DNA of 64,000 bases from Cryptomeria japonica (lineage: Eukaryota > Streptophyta > Pinopsida > Cupressales > Cupressaceae): assembly GCF_030272615.1 (NCBI RefSeq), contig NC_081411.1, positions 161,408,089 to 161,472,088 of the forward strand, in the 5' to 3' direction. Below, one piece after another: positions 22,401 through 35,388 of the stretch. Positions within the stretch are counted from its first letter, which is position 1, and each line of letters starts with the position of its first letter. The translations under genes and the position numbers were made by a program. Below the pieces are notes generated by a model. The model worked only from the letters and a program-made list of their open reading frames with translations, was not told the origin of the DNA and did not search any database.

Positions 22401-22496
22401 TTTGTTGATTTTTGGAGTATGGTAGTCATATTTTTGGTTGCAATGTATATATCTTGGTTTTGGTCCGACATTTAGTCATTTTTCACTAAGTGTTGT

Positions 22497-23882
22497 TGTA
22501 GTCACACAAATCTATCTAGCTTAATTAAATAAATATTCTCTATTTATTTGATTGAAAATCCAATAGCCATCAGTTAATTAAATTAATATTTAATTAATTC
22601 ATCTCCAAACATTCTTCTATTAATTAAATAAATTATTCAATTTATTTTAATTAATTCATTAAATCAAATTCAAATCAATTAAATAAATAAAATATATTTA
22701 TTTAATTAAAATCCCCCTTTTCCTCTTAAATAAATTAACATTTATTTAAATCATTTTAAACCCCCCCCCCACTTGCATTTTCCTACAAATGCAACTTCCA
22801 CACATTTATTGAAATAAATGAATTTTTATTTTAATAAAATCCTATTTTCCCTCACCCACCAAATCCACTTGCAAAATCTAATCCCCTTCTAGATTCTTCT
22901 AACCCCTTCCTAATTAGCCTAATCCATCCCCTAATTATTGTCACATTCCTAAGAAAAATGGAGTCACCTCTCAAAGACTCCAAAGTCTTTGAAAAGCATT
23001 TAATGCTTTGTGTGTTCAACAAATTAACCCCCAAAGTCTTCCAAGACCATTAATGGCTCTTACATGACCATTTATGGCTCTTACATAACCATTTATGGTT
23101 ATTTCAAACTTGTCTCCCCAAACATTTATTGTTTTGACCATATTCATCCATTTCACATTTGCACAAAAGTTTATCCATTGGATAAAAGCTTTATCCTTTG
23201 AATAAAGAGTTTATTCATTCAACCAACCTTGACTTTAACTCCCAAAGTCATGTCAAGCATTAAATACTTATTCCCTCTCCTCTCAACCTATCTCACATTG
23301 ACACTTCTCATCCTGGGATTTGGTTGAAAGCCCTCACATGGATTTGAAATCATTCAATCCTGACCCTTGTTGAGATTACTCAATCTCAACTATCCATTGC
23401 TCCATTTTTCCTATAAATAGAGCTCATTTTTTCATAATCCAGATCCTAAAAACTTGTATGCATTTAAGCTATAGGCATTTTAAGAGAGCATTTTACCATA
23501 ATCAACTAATATCTTTTATTTTGGATAAAATAAATCAATTTTAGTATCAATAGCATAGTATTAGCTTTTCATTTCACATCTAGAGCAATACTACAATCTC
23601 AATCCTCCATAAGCATCCATAGTGCAAAAAGCTGTTGAGAGCTACACTATTTTGGAACTTGGAGAGGAGAGGAACAAGGGAGAAAGGAGCTAAGACCATG
23701 CTAAGAGGCATTTGGAGATGTCTCATTATCTTTGTTTCTTTAGTTAGATATATTAGCGTGTTTTTAGTGTCTCTCTTGGTATGCCTTTTTAGATTAGTTT
23801 TTGATTGACTAACACTAACGATTTTCTTGTGTCTTTTGTGTTGTTTATCTTAGACTAACCTTGTCCCTTTAAGGGGGCATCA
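22497..23882 (+). repeat. C-family LTR in plus orientation (inverted relative to C2)
   Basis: 1386 bp, TGTAGTCACACAAATC at the start and GGGGGCATCA at the end. It is the reverse complement, almost end to end, of the C2 5' LTR at 34006-35388. For C2, which runs on the minus strand, the LTR at this end should have the same orientation as the other LTR; it does not. Flanks GTTGT (left) and ATTAT (right of 35388) do not match, so the pair is not one insertion. TATAAATA at 23412-23419. Confidence 0.9.
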
Positions 23883-23884
23883 TT

Positions 23885-23902
23885 TGGTGAACCCGACATG
23901 AA
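23885..23902 (+). promoter_or_regulatory. Primer-binding site of the inverted C LTR
   Basis: TGGTGAACCCGACATGAA begins two bases after the LTR end, with the TGG expected opposite a tRNA CCA end. The pairing tRNA was not identified. The copy at 33986-34003 differs by one base. Homology between the two C ends stops one base later (23903). Confidence 0.8.
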
Positions 23903-23994
23903 TGTTTTTGTATTTCTTCAGGACATTTTTCTGAATGTTTTTGGTATTTTCTGGTATGCAGGGGAGCTTGATGCTTTGTACAGCTTAGGTATAA

Positions 23995-25400
23995 AACCGT
24001 TTGAGGTGCATGCTGTTGATTGGATTTGTGAGCAGTTCTCCTTCTGATATGCCCCAAACCTGAATACAGCAGTGACAACATATGGGCCCAACCAGTTTGA
24101 TTCAAACTTGCCCTGATGTTCTCTGTTTGGCTGGTTGCGAGGATTCTCTTGTAGAACAAGATCACCTACCTCAAATGTACGAGATCTAACTCGGTGATTG
24201 TAGCTTCTGCTCATGCGCTGCTGATACGCTTTTAGATGGTTGTATGCAGCTTGTCATTTCTCATCAAGTAATTCTAAGTCCTGAAGGCGTGAGACTCTGT
24301 ATGCTTCATCATTGATGAGATTGTGCAAAGGAACTGATAATGATGGTATCTCAACCTCAATAGGTAAGATAGCTTCTGCACCATAGACCAGTGAGTAGGG
24401 GGTTGCACCTGTAGGGGTTCGAAAGCTAGTTCGATATGCCCATAGTGCTGGATTCAGTTGGACATGCCAATCACGACCGGCATCATTGACTATTTTCTTT
24501 AGGATCCTCAATATGTTTTTATTGGATGCTTCGACCTAACCATTGCCTTGTGGGTAATAGGGAGTGGAAAAGCGGTTTTGGATGTGAAATTTCTCACAGA
24601 GTTCACGGACATCCTGATTTTTGAAAGGAAGACCGTTATCTGTGATGATGGACATGGGTACACCATACCGGCAGATGATGTAATTGAGGGTGAATGAGGC
24701 GATCTGCTTGCCAATGACTTGGGTAAGTGGAACAACTTCGATCCACTTTGTGAAATATTTAGTGGCGGTAATAATGAATTTATGGCCGTTAGATGAAGAT
24801 GGGTGAATCTTACCCACAAGGTCAAGGCCCCATTGAAAAAAAGGCCATGGCGTTGTGATTGGTTGCAGTTCCTGGGCTGGTGCATGTATCAGGTCACCGT
24901 GAACTTGACATTTCTTGCATTTTCTGACAAAGTAGTAGGAATCCTTTTCCATAAATGGCCAATAGTATCCATTGCGCATGAGTTTCTTGGCTAGTGACAG
25001 ACCACTTGAGTGAGTCCCACAAATTCCTTCATGTACCTCTTCCAAAGCCTTTGTTATCTCACCTTGTTCTAGACATCGAAGGAGAGTACCATCAAGACCG
25101 CGTCGGTATAGGGTTTCGGCAATAATGGTATATCGAGCAGTTTGGCAAATAAAGGTTTTACGTTGGTTATTCGATTGGTCGGGAGGAAGGGTGTGATCAC
25201 GGAGATAGGTGTAGAATTCACCGTACCATGGGGATTCAGAACTGATAAGGCGACATATTATTTCGGATTTGGGGATATCATAATCGAGAATCCAAAGCTG
25301 CTCTACCAAGAACTCGTAGCGTGTTGAATTCTGTGGAAGATCTAGGAGAGATGCGATGGTAGCCATAGCATCGGCAGCTTGATTCTGATCTCTTGGTATC
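23995..25400 (-). pseudogene. C2 integrase
   Basis: Zinc part HEGICGTHSSGLSLAKKLM to CKKCQ; core with D in WGLDLVGKI, D in SIITDNGLPF and E in VEASNKN. A stop (CAG to TAG) lies at GNG-VEAS near 24537 where C1 has glutamine, and another at 24254. After FRFGAYQ a 13-bp deletion relative to C1 (the ATTGGCTACATCA segment) shifts the frame before the end, which would otherwise read NGFIP/RFYT. Longest clean run 25462-24536 also includes the end of RNase H. Confidence 0.9.
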
Positions 25401-26120
25401 TGCTCAAAAGTGATAGTAGTAAATGATGTCTTTAGATTTTCCACCATTTGCTTGTATGGCATGATTTTATCATCCTTGGTCTGATATTCATCAGTTTCTT
25501 GTCGAATGACCAGTTGTGAGTCGCCATATACTTACAGTTCTTGTAATTTCCATTGTACGGCTAGCCTGAGTCCTGTGATCAAGGCCTCATATTCTGCTAT
25601 GTTGTTTGTGCATGGAAATGTGAGCCTGTAGGACTTCGGTATGCTATCACCTTGAGGTGTGATAAACAGAATTCCTGCTCCCGAGCCATGCCTAGTGTAT
25701 GAACCATCAAAGTATAGTTTCCATGGTTGTGCCTCTGTGATCATGAATATCTCTTCATCTGAAAATTGGAAATGAGAGGATGATCGCTTATGAGTGGTGC
25801 ATCGGCCAACTGATCTGCAATAACCTGCCCTTTGATAGCCTTACGGTCCACATACTCGATGTCAAATTCACTTAGAATCATCACCCATTTGGCCAAGTAG
25901 CCTGTCAATGCTACTTTGCTGAGTAAATACTTGAGTGGATCAATCTTTGCAATGAGTTGTACCTTGTGTGTTAACAGATAGTGCCTCAGTTTAGTGGCTG
26001 CCAGGATTACTGCTAGACAAGCTCGCTCAATAGGTGTGTAATTGAGTTCATAGCCAACCAATGTATGAGAAATGTAGTAAACAGCACACTCTTTTCTTTC
26101 TGCATTATGTTGTGCCAGTA
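25400..26120 (-). pseudogene. C2 tandem RNase H domains
   Basis: The first domain (HTLVGYELNYTPIERACL, LRHYLLTHKVQL) is fused to RT without a stop, unlike C1. The second starts LYFDGSYTRHGSGAGILF, NNIAEYEALITGLRLAVQ, GDSQLVIRQ. One stop (near 25531) separates it from the RDQNQAADAMA end. Catalytic D-E-D residues are visible in the second domain. Confidence 0.85.
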
Positions 26121-27270
26121 GTAAACCCAATGCTGTACTTGTTGCTGAGATATATAGTAACAACGATCGACTTGGATCGGGTAGCATCAGCAATGGTGGA
26201 TTCATGAGATAGTCTTTAAGTGTCTGAAATGCTTGCTGGCATTTGGCATCGCACTGAAAGTGGATGTTCTTGTGTAACAGGTGTGTGAATGGGTGACACT
26301 TATCAGCCAACTGTGCAATGAATCTACGAATGGATTGAAGCCACCCTTGTAATGTCCTTAGCTGACTGATATTCTTTGGAGGTGGCATGTCCATGATTGC
26401 CTTTACCTTTGCTGGGTCGACCTCAATACCTTTGCTTGAGAAAATGTATCCTAGAAGCTTCCCGGAGGTTACTCCAAAGACACATTTCTTTGGGTTGAGT
26501 CGAACACGGTATTGTTCCAGTCTATCAAAGATTTTATCTAAGATGTGGAGATGTCCTTCTCTGGTGAGTGATTTTGCTAGTAAGTCATCCACATAATCTT
26601 CCATCATAGTATGTATCATGTCATGGAAGATGGTGGTCATTGCTCGTTGATAGGTTGCTCCTGCATTCTTTAGACCAAAAGGCATTACATTCTAGCAATA
26701 TGTGCCCCATGGACAAGTGAAGGTTGTCTTATGTTGATCTTCTAGTGCGATCTTTATCTAATTGTATCCTGAAAAGCCATCCATGAGCGAATGCATGGCA
26801 TGTCCTGCTGTTAGATCCACTATAATGTCAATATTTGGTAGGGGGAAGTCATCCTTGGGATAGGCCTTATTTAGATCTCTGAAGTCAGTACAAATGCGGA
26901 TGCCCCCTTTTGGTTTTTCGACAGGCACAATGTTGGATATCCATTCTGCATAATCAATTGGTCTAATGAAACCAACATCTAGTTGTTTCTTGAGTTCTGT
27001 TTTGACTAGCACTGCAATCTGGGGATGCATCTTACGAAGCTTCTGCTTGACAAGTTTGGCTCCTTCTGCAATGGTGAGGTGATGCATGACTAAATCAGGA
27101 TCAAGCCCAGGCATGTCTGCATATGACCATGTGAAATTGATCTGACGCTTCTGGAAGAACTCTAAAAACTTAGGCTATTCCTCTGGAGTGAGAAGAGATG
27201 CCAGATGTATGATATGAGGATTTTTAGGAGTCCCCACATTGTATTCTTTGGTTTCCTTGATGAGAATCAT
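26120..27270 (-). pseudogene. C2 reverse transcriptase with intact YVDD
   Basis: Motifs EWISNIVPVEKPKGGIRIC, TDFRDLNKAYPKDDFPLPNI, HSLMDGFSGYN, and MEDYVDDLLAKS with both catalytic aspartates, followed by the segment SSKGIEVDPAKV that C1 lacks. Stops near 26757 and 26695 (in the fingers/palm) break the frame, so no active enzyme is expected. C2 helps show what C1 lost. Confidence 0.9.
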
Positions 27271-27499
27271 TGATTGTTCCTATTGTGCATTAGCAGGGAG
27301 GATGTCAAACCCTTCATCTTCAGGCACCTCAGAGAAGTTTTCACCATTGGATACGCTCTTTCTTTTTACTTTTGTTGGATCAAATAGTGCCACAGTGTGG
27401 TTTTCACTGGAAGATCCATGTTTTATAGTTATATTTTTGTAGCTGAAAGGTTTGGCATCCGCGCTAAAGTATGCTCTGCTATTATGTTCAATGGCAAAT

Positions 27500-28705
27500 C
27501 TAGCTTTGTGATCCCCGCTTGGTAGATTTATCCCTTAATTCCAAAAAGTCAATGATAGCCTCATCGTTTTGGAAGAAGTCAAGACATGGGGGATTTGGTT
27601 GGTTCCATTCGATGAGTTCAGGGTGGATAATGGGCATTACTTCATCAATTAGGTTAAGTGCATTAGATGTATCAGTGAGGGTTAAGACAGTGTGGTGAAG
27701 GTCGTTAATGGTACTCTCCCTGTCAGAATCAGGCGTAGGATGAGACGTAGGGTCTGTGGAAGATGTTTCCAGCTTAGGTACCCAAGTGGTCTTTATCTGT
27801 GCTTCTCCATAAACAGGGATGTCTTTGCATGGTGAAGGTGGTGATGTGTCTTCCTCATCTGAAGTGTTAAGCTGTACAAAATCAAATTCCCATTCATGTG
27901 AGTCAGTCTCTGAGTCACTTTCCAGCATTCGATTACTATACCATACTGGGATGTCTTTTGAGTTAAACATTGTAGGTGTGATTGGTGTTGTAGGAAGGTT
28001 GATGTGGATTAAAGAATCTGATATGGGGAGTATCAGTAATATTGACTCAGTGGTTTCTGCAAGAACTGCTGGTGCCATAGATACGGCTACGGGTTCTGAT
28101 ACAATTGCTGCTGTTAATGGGATTACTGGCTCGCTTGGTGGGATGATTGTTATTGTAGATGGTGGTATTGGGGTTGTGAGCCTTGATGGGGTAGTTGGGA
28201 TGGTGCTTGAGGCTACTTTAATGATGAAAGGTGTCCTTTTTGCAGTAGGCTGACAGAATGGTTTGCTGGGTTGTCCTTTAAATTTGAGTTTAGGAAAGAT
28301 CTCTTTTTCAAAACCTAGGCCTGTATTACCTTTGGGCTTGAATTCTGGCAGCAGAGGTTCATGTCATCCTTGTTTGCAATATCCCAAAGCACTCTAACCA
28401 TCATACCCCATTCTTTGCATAATGATGAGACCTTTGCCATACTGATCCGTAGGAAGTGTAACTCATGGTATATCAGTGATGATGGGATCTTTATAGATCC
28501 ATTCCGCTAGGTCCTCATCTTGTGTTTCTTCCTCTTGACTCTTTCCAAGGATGAAAGGCATCAAAGCACATGCTGGCATGATCAGTGGTTGCTGGAGTAA
28601 CTGCTGTGGTTTACCATGTGTTCTAGGAGAAGTGGGCATTTGTCCCACACAAAAGAGTTGACTCAAGTTGTATTCCCCAGGACCATCCTCTGCTACTTTC
28701 ATCTT
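27500..28705 (-). pseudogene. C2 protease-RT linker with G-patch
   Basis: Acidic and proline/threonine-rich linker as in C1, with [15 protein letters not shown] at 28463-28510. The G-patch (28345-28450) reads [14 protein letters not shown], stop, SALGYCKQG, stop, HEPLL. Both stops look like C-to-T changes of CAG and CGA codons. Confidence 0.7.
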
Positions 28706-29645
28706 AAGCTATTCTTACTTGGGTATAGTGGTGTTTGAACTGGCAAGAGAAGTAGGACTTATATATGATGTGGAGGAAATGGCTTCTCTATTATTAGGAA
28801 CAGTAATCTCTGGTTGATGGCTGATATTATGGCAAAATGCAAAGCGATTTGCATCACCCAGGATTGTCATCTCTGCACCATTATGTGGGAACTTGATACA
28901 TTGATGGTAGGTAGATGGTACGGCTTGCATAGCATGTATCCAAGGTCTTCCTAACAATAGATTGTATGGCAGAGGAAGGTCCAGAACCTAGCAGATGATG
29001 TGCTTTACCACAAGGCCCACTCGGATTGGTAGTACCACAGCTCCTTTGAATGAATGCTTTGCATCATCATAGGCTTTGATCATGATCTTCTTACGGGGAT
29101 CCACTGATTCTATTGCATATCCCAATGCTGTGACCAACTATAGTGTACAAATGTTCAGGCCTACTCCATTATCGATCAAGACTTGCTTGATCCTATGTTG
29201 GTTGATAAATCCTTCGATGTGGAGTGAGGCATTATGAGGTTGCTGGAAGGAAGAGTTGTCACTTTTAGAAAAAGTGAGACAATGTGATGACTTTAGACTT
29301 CCAACCATGGCTTGAAATTGGTCTGTATTCAAGTTTGCAGTGACTGACGCCTCTTGGAGTGCTTGATCCAAGATAGTTTTATGAGATGGTGATAGGCGCA
29401 ATAGTTCTAGAATGGATATAAGTGCAGGGGTTTTGTCTAATTGTTCCACAACATTATACTACTTTGGGATGGAGGTGGTGCCTTGTGGAGCTGCTTTGAT
29501 GGTAACCTTGCCATGATGTGTAACAACATTGCAATTTGAGTTGGTATTTTTGAAGGTTATAGTTGCAACTTGTTCATTGGCATCATACAAATGATTTATA
29601 GTGTAATTATACATAGCCTATGTATAATCAGTGGTATCAGTGTCT
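28706..29645 (-). pseudogene. C2 aspartic protease
   Basis: Active-site motif QVLIDNGVGLNICTL (29138-29185) and [19 protein letters not shown] (28900-28957). Interrupted by stops at 29135 and 28986. Upstream NYTINHLYDANEQVATITF matches C1 at 1665-1710. Confidence 0.82.
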
Positions 29646-29744
29646 CGCCTAGAAGTGGAAGGGCCCCTTTGATCTTGTGATGGAAGTGGATTTTTGAACA
29701 TTAGATGATCATTATTGGTTGTTTTTGAGTCATGTCCTTCAATT

Positions 29745-31214
29745 TCGATTTCTCCTTGATAAATAAGGTCTTGGATGAGATCTTTCAATCAGTGACAATT
29801 ACTTGTCTTGTGTCCTCTTCCTTGATGGAATTTGTAGTGTTCAGTATCTCTCCACCATGCCGGTTTGACCTGAGGCTCATAGTTTGATAGTTTAGGTAGA
29901 GTGACCAAATTTTGAGAAATGAGTTATCGCAAGACAGTTTCAATGGGTTCCCCTAAGGGAGTGTATGTTCGTTTTTGTTTTTGCTGACGACATCTTGGTT
30001 CACCATGAGATGTGATGCGACCTTGATTGGAAGGAACATTTGTGTTATTCTGAGGTGGAGGATTTTGTCCTACAAATCGAACCACTGGTTGTGCATTTTG
30101 GATAGTCTGGGCATCCACAACCCCATCATTGACGATATTCTTCTTTTTGTTCCAAAAGCTTGGTTTATCACTATTGAAGCGCGAGCGAGCACCATCTTTT
30201 GGTTCATTAAAGATTTTGATGAGTCCTTTCTTGATGAGTGCCCGTTCGCATTTTAAACCCTTGGTGATCATATCATTAAAAGAGTCTGTGTCTTTGACAT
30301 CCAGGTGAAATTCCATTTCTTCGTTTAAGTTGGAAATGAATATTTCCACTAGTTCTCATTTAGGTAACTGAAGAGAACGTCTGCTATAAATTTGGCACCA
30401 TCGTTGCAGGAATACTGAGAATAGTTCACCTGGTTTTTGTTTGGTGTTGCACAGATCAACCATGGTGATGTCGCATTCAATGTTATGAGAGTAATGAGCG
30501 AGGAATTTCTGGATGAGTTCCTCAAATGTTCTAATGCCACCTGGTAGGCGGGAAAACCATGATGTGGTTGCTCCTCCCAAGCTTTGGGATTAGGTATGTG
30601 TCTTCATATGCCACTTCAAGACAAGCGGAATGAAATTCTCTGACATGATCACGAGGATCTCCCTTTCCTCTATATTTTTTGAATTTTGGTGTTTCGAACC
30701 CGCATGGAAAGGGTGGCATGTAAAGATTCCTATCAAAAGGATAGGGATAGATGTCATTGAGTGAGAATTGGTTAGTCTTGACACCACTATGAAGTTGTTG
30801 GGCGAGATTCTCGACTTGTTGCCGCAACATCTCCATTTCATTTGGAGGAGGAGGTGGTGGGTTACCTCGAGGAATGTTATATCTGATGGGATCTCTACCT
30901 CTTTCCTCTTCATGGCGACTTTGTCTTTCTGATGCTTGTCTTAATTGGGCAAGATCAAAGTCAGAGGGGAGTTTTGCTGCTTCTTGAGCGAATTTTAAGA
31001 AGTGAGCATCTGCATTGCTCCTGAGTATTTCGTCAAACAGTCTATTAAAGAGAGGGTTATGCTGGGCCCTTTCTATTGTTGCAGGAGTAGGAGTACTTGG
31101 GTTTTCATCATTCGCATTTCCTCCAAGTGCTTCTTGAAATTCATTGAGATTTTCCTCCTCTTCTTCCTCAATTTCTATTTCTCGTTGCCGTGACTGTGAT
31201 CGGGTTTGAGCCAT
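29745..31214 (-). pseudogene. gag: C2 gag
   Basis: ATG at 31214-31212; MAQTRSQSRQREIEIEEEEE, proline run PPPPPPNEMEML, then the capsid core. An 11-bp deletion relative to C1 after AYEDTYL (about 30595) shifts the frame; the core continues as TTSWFSRLPGGIRTFEELI from 30565. Stops follow LQLPK (30355) and PIETVLR (29924). The zinc knuckle reads YKFHQGRGHKTSNCH, with the first C changed to Y. Confidence 0.9.
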
Positions 31215-33985
31215 TTTGCTTGCAAGTTTTTGTTGAAGTTTATTGAAGATGATGATGAGTTTTTGATGAAATGAGAGATTGATGGTTGGTGATTTGTGTT
31301 GCACATAGATCTCTAGCACTTTTTAAGGTAGATGTAACCGAAATTCCTTCTTTGAATTGCTTGTTTGTTTGATAAGATTTGATGTGATAAGGTGTAGAGC
31401 AATCTAAGATGTGTTACAGATTGAACTACCTAGTAATGAGAGGATTCACTCATGAACTAGTTTTAACCTGCGTAGATGTGTCTCTTAGGATGAGCTTATC
31501 CTAGATGTAGAAACAATCTAAAAAGTGATGTGATGGTATTTGATTCAAGCAATATCTAAAAGAGAATTTTGGGAGAAGAACCTCTTAATATTTTGAGAGT
31601 TGGAATGGATTGATGATGAAGTGATGATGGATGAAAATGTTTTCAACTTTCAATAAAAACTTTGTGTTACAAATGGAACAAATTCTACCTCTTCCCTTTC
31701 GGGCATTGGTGGTATTTCTCGAGCTGTGTTGTATGTGATATAGATGTTTGGGAAGAAGTTGGGATTAATCGTACCTCCTTGATTTTTGTGATAACTCAGA
31801 GCCCTATATTGCATAAAAGCTCTACGGTTCAATGATTCAGAATCAAATTTGTTTGGTTTGCCTTGAAGGTAGAGACGCATGTGATGCAGAAAGACTCTAT
31901 GTGAGACAAAGATTTGTCTATTTATATAGAAGAACTTTCTTCTTTTGATCAAAGCCTTTGAGCTTAATGGTCTTCTTTTCAAGTTGATATTCTGGTGATG
32001 CTTCTTCTTTCACAAGATGTGAAGAATGGTCATAAAAATTTGACTCTTTGTTGTTTGCACTTTGTTTTTGATGTGTTTTGTTGGATGAATACTTTGTTTT
32101 TGGAAGTGATTTTCTGATTTTTCTTTGACAAGAAAACAAAGCAAGCACACAAACACAAGAATGTTGCCTCCAAAGGCACAAATGAGTATGGGTCTAGATT
32201 AACCCAATCCTTGGAATTGTATATGACCCTTCCTTTAGATGTATTTTAAGGTGTATTTCCAAAGCCTGAAGTCAGCTCAATTTGCACTAGGTCTTTAAAA
32301 CGAACACACTTCAAACACTTTTTATCCCTAAGGTCAAATGGCCAGTTGTGATAAATTTAGCCCACATCTTGATATTTCTTCGACTTTGGTACTACATACC
32401 TTATGAATCCTACCGTGGTAGGTAAGGATGTGATATACTAAGTCTTGCACGAGCATAACAAATAGATGATCCCTATGATGGGGGAGTCACCACTTTTATC
32501 AAGTCACAAGTGACTTTTCAAAAAGCTATGTTTCTACTCAAGGAAATAAGTATGGTGAGTATCTTGGGAGCAAAACCATCTATGCTCTTGCACTAAATTA
32601 TATCACAAATATCCTCAATCAATAGAATGGGTGCTCTACTATTTAAAGGTGTTTAGTCATGTTTGATGTTTTTGGACATAAGTTCATTTTGCAGTGACTC
32701 ACTTAAGAGCCTTGTAACTGGTGGTGGGGCCCATTTGTCCTTTCGGCTAGTTACACTGTAGGAATAGCTATACCCAAGGCTATAGCTTTCGCTCTCACCT
32801 GATTTCTATAGTGGCTTGAAGGATTTACCGCTCGAGGTTGTTCTCAAGAGTATCAATCCCTTGGCAGGCCTCTCTTAAAAAGATAAAATGTGAGTGTTAC
32901 TAACACTTTTCTCTTGCACCTAGGACCACGAAAGCCAAGGGAGAGGATAGTGTGTGTTAGAGGTAGGACCACTCGACTGACTTTTTGCACAAGTGTGACA
33001 AACACAAAATTCACTTGTTCTTTTTAATCCATCATCGCAATGTGATCTAACTATTTGGAGATGTTGCTCCAACAGTCATGGTGTTCTTTTTAACTTCAAA
33101 AGCAATGTGTTTTGTAATCTAGAATTTGAAAATCCTGGTCAACTTAATGAAAAACACGTTTACTTGAAGTAAAATTTGTTTTGCCGTAAATCAAAACAAG
33201 TGGATTGTGCTTTTTATTTGCCTAAAAACTAAAGTGTGGCTTGTGATTTTTAAGTTTGATTCAAAAAAGAAAATTTGTTTTGTTGATTTTAAGCACCAAA
33301 ACAAAATGTATCCCTAACTTGCAATGAAAGCAAAATTTGAAGTTGTTGTTCTTTTTACCTTGCAATAAAGAAAGATGAATTTTCTTTTTAAGCACCAAAA
33401 CAAGTTTGAGGTTCATTTTATGCATTCCAAAATAAAATGTGAGGTTTATTTTAATTTGTGCAAGAAGGAAAAATGGATTCTTTTTAACCAACTTTTGTTG
33501 AAAGAAAGTAAAAAAAAAACTTTTAAAGCATCTAAACTAACTCCTTCCTCTATACAAAAGGATTAGAACCTGCATAAAAGACAATTAGTGAGAAAAATCC
33601 ACATGTTTTGGTGGGCTTCTACAAGCCTAAAATTTTTGGTTTTTATTTACAAGGAATTTTCATACAACTCTCTGTTACAATAGCGCTAGTCTGTGTTTGA
33701 ACAGAAGCGCTATTTAACACAAAAGCACTAAAAGAACAGGAATGACAGAGAAGCAAAAGTGCTAAAAGTTTATCAATAGCGCTAGCATAACGACAAAAGC
33801 ACTAAAAATGCTTCAAAAGCGCTGAAATTTGGACAATAGCGCTATTGTAAAAATAATAGCGCTAAAAACCTGGGTGTCGGTAGCACTAGAACATGTTCAA
33901 TAGTGCCAAAGTGCAACCTGTGTGACACTTTCAACAGTCAGACATGTTAGTTTTCCAAAAAAAATAATGATATTTTGGTGTTTGA
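31215..33985 (-). other. C2 5' leader, 2.8 kb, no clear gene
   Basis: The distance from primer-binding site to gag is unusually long but fits Ogre-type elements, which have a leader with an extra ORF. Open pieces at 31982-31650 (FDSESLNRRAFMQYRALSYH) and 32181-31918 are short and unrecognised. 33000-33560 is a degenerate repeat of about 55 bp built on AAGCACCAAAACAA and TTCTTTTTA words. Confidence 0.5.
33672..33935 (-). repeat. AGCGCT array next to the C2 5' LTR
   Basis: About ten copies of AATAGCGCTA or AAAAGCACTA spaced 12-30 bp. ACAATAGCGCTATTGT at 33833-33848 is a perfect 16-bp palindrome. Related to the array at 12218-12485 but near the other end of the element. Confidence 0.7.
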
Positions 33986-34003
33986 TTCACGTCGGGTTCA
34001 CCA
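33986..34003 (-). promoter_or_regulatory. C2 primer-binding site
   Basis: On the minus strand TGGTGAACCCGACGTGAA, two bases after the LTR end. It would pair with a tRNA 3' end; the tRNA was not identified. Confidence 0.8.
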
Positions 34004-34005
34004 AA

Positions 34006-35388
34006 TGATGCCCCCCTAAATGGACAAGGTTAGTCTAAGATAAACAACACAAAAGACACAAGAAAATCGTTAGTGTTAGTCAATCAAAAACTAATCTAAA
34101 AAGGCATACCAAGAGAGACACTAAAAACATGCTAATATATCTAACTAAAGAAACAAAGATAATGAGACATCTCCAAATGCCTCTTAGCATGGTCTTAGCT
34201 CCTTTCTCCTTTGTTCCTCTCCTCTCCAAGTTCCAAAATAGTGTAGCTCTCAGCAGCTTTTAAAACTATGGATGCTTATGGAGGATTGAGATTGTAGTAT
34301 TGCTCTAGATGTGAAATGAAAAGCTAATACTATGCTATTGACACTAAAAATGATTTATTTTATCCAAAATAAAAGATATTAGTTGATTATGCTAAAATGC
34401 TTTCTTAAAATGCCTATAGCTTAAATGCATAGAAGTTTTCAGGATCTGGATTATGAAGAAATGAGCTCTATTTATAGGAAAAATGGAGCAATGGATGGTT
34501 GAGATTGAGTAATCTCAACAAGGGTCAGGATTGAATGATTTCAAATCCCTGTGAGGGCTTTCAACCCAATCCCAGGATGACAAGTGTCAATGTGAGATAG
34601 GTTGAGTAGAGGGAATAAGCATTTAATGCTTGACATGACTCTGGGAGTTAAAGTCAAGGTTGGTTGAATGAATAAACTCTTTATTCAAAGGATAAAGCTT
34701 TTATCCAATGGATAAACTCTTGTGCAAATATGAAATGGATGAATATGGTCAAAACAATAAATGTTTGGGGAGACAAGTTTGAAATAACCATAAATGGTTA
34801 TGTAAGAGCCATAAATGGTCATGTAAGAGCCATTAGTGGTCTTGGAAGACTTTGGGGGTTAATTTGTTGAACACACAAAGCATTAAATGCTTTTCAAAGA
34901 CTTTGGAGTCTTTGAGAAGTGACTCCATTTTGCTTAGGAATGTGACAATAATTAGGGGATGGATTAGGCTAATTAGGAAGGGGTTAGAAGAATCTAGAAG
35001 GGGATTAGATTTTGCAAGTGGATTTGGTGGGTGACGGAAAATAGGATTTTATTAAAATAAATTTTCATTTATTTCAATAAATGTGTGCAAGTTGCATTTG
35101 TAGGAAAATGCAAGTGGGGGGGGGTTTAAAATGATTTAAATAAATGTTAATTTATTTAAGAGGAAAAGGGGGATTTTAATTAAATAAATATATTTTATTT
35201 ATTTAATTGATTTGAATTTGATTTAATGAATTAATTAAAATAAATTGAATAATTTATTTAATTAATAGAAGAATGTTTGGAGATGAATTAATTAAATATT
35301 AATTTAATTAACTGATGGCTATTGGATTTTCAATCAAATAAATAGCAAATATTTATTTAATTAAGCTGGATAGATTTGTGTGACTACA
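34006..35388 (-). repeat. C2 5' LTR (1383 bp)
   Basis: Reverse complement of 22497-23882. Minus-strand TATA box (TATAAATA) at 34476-34469. The TGTAGTC end abuts the B LTR sequence ATTATCGATAGG at 35389. Confidence 0.92.

Larger units (their letters stand above)
23903..35388 (-). mobile_element. Ty3/gypsy Tat/Ogre-type retrotransposon C2, minus strand, 3' end lost
   Basis: Reading right to left: 5' LTR (35388-34006), primer-binding site, 2.8 kb leader, gag, protease, G-patch linker, RT, two RNases H and integrase. The element stops about 86 bp after the integrase stop, where C1 would be at about 7395. The 3' region, antisense ORF and 3' LTR are missing, and an inverted C LTR with its primer-binding site is attached instead. 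The 5' LTR is inserted in the B 5' LTR (attatcgata junction). Fewer stops than C1 suggest it is younger or less decayed, but frameshifting deletions are present. Confidence 0.9.

Noticed and set aside
22852-23034. 60-codon ORF found in C LTRs (also 34852-35034)
   Set aside because: Lies in LTR sequence, has no domain, and the conservation is that of the LTR itself.
22497-35388. A single DNA transposon with 1.4 kb terminal inverted repeats
   Set aside because: The inverted ends are LTRs with TATA boxes and primer-binding sites, the interior is Ty3 gag-pol, and flanking 5-mers differ.
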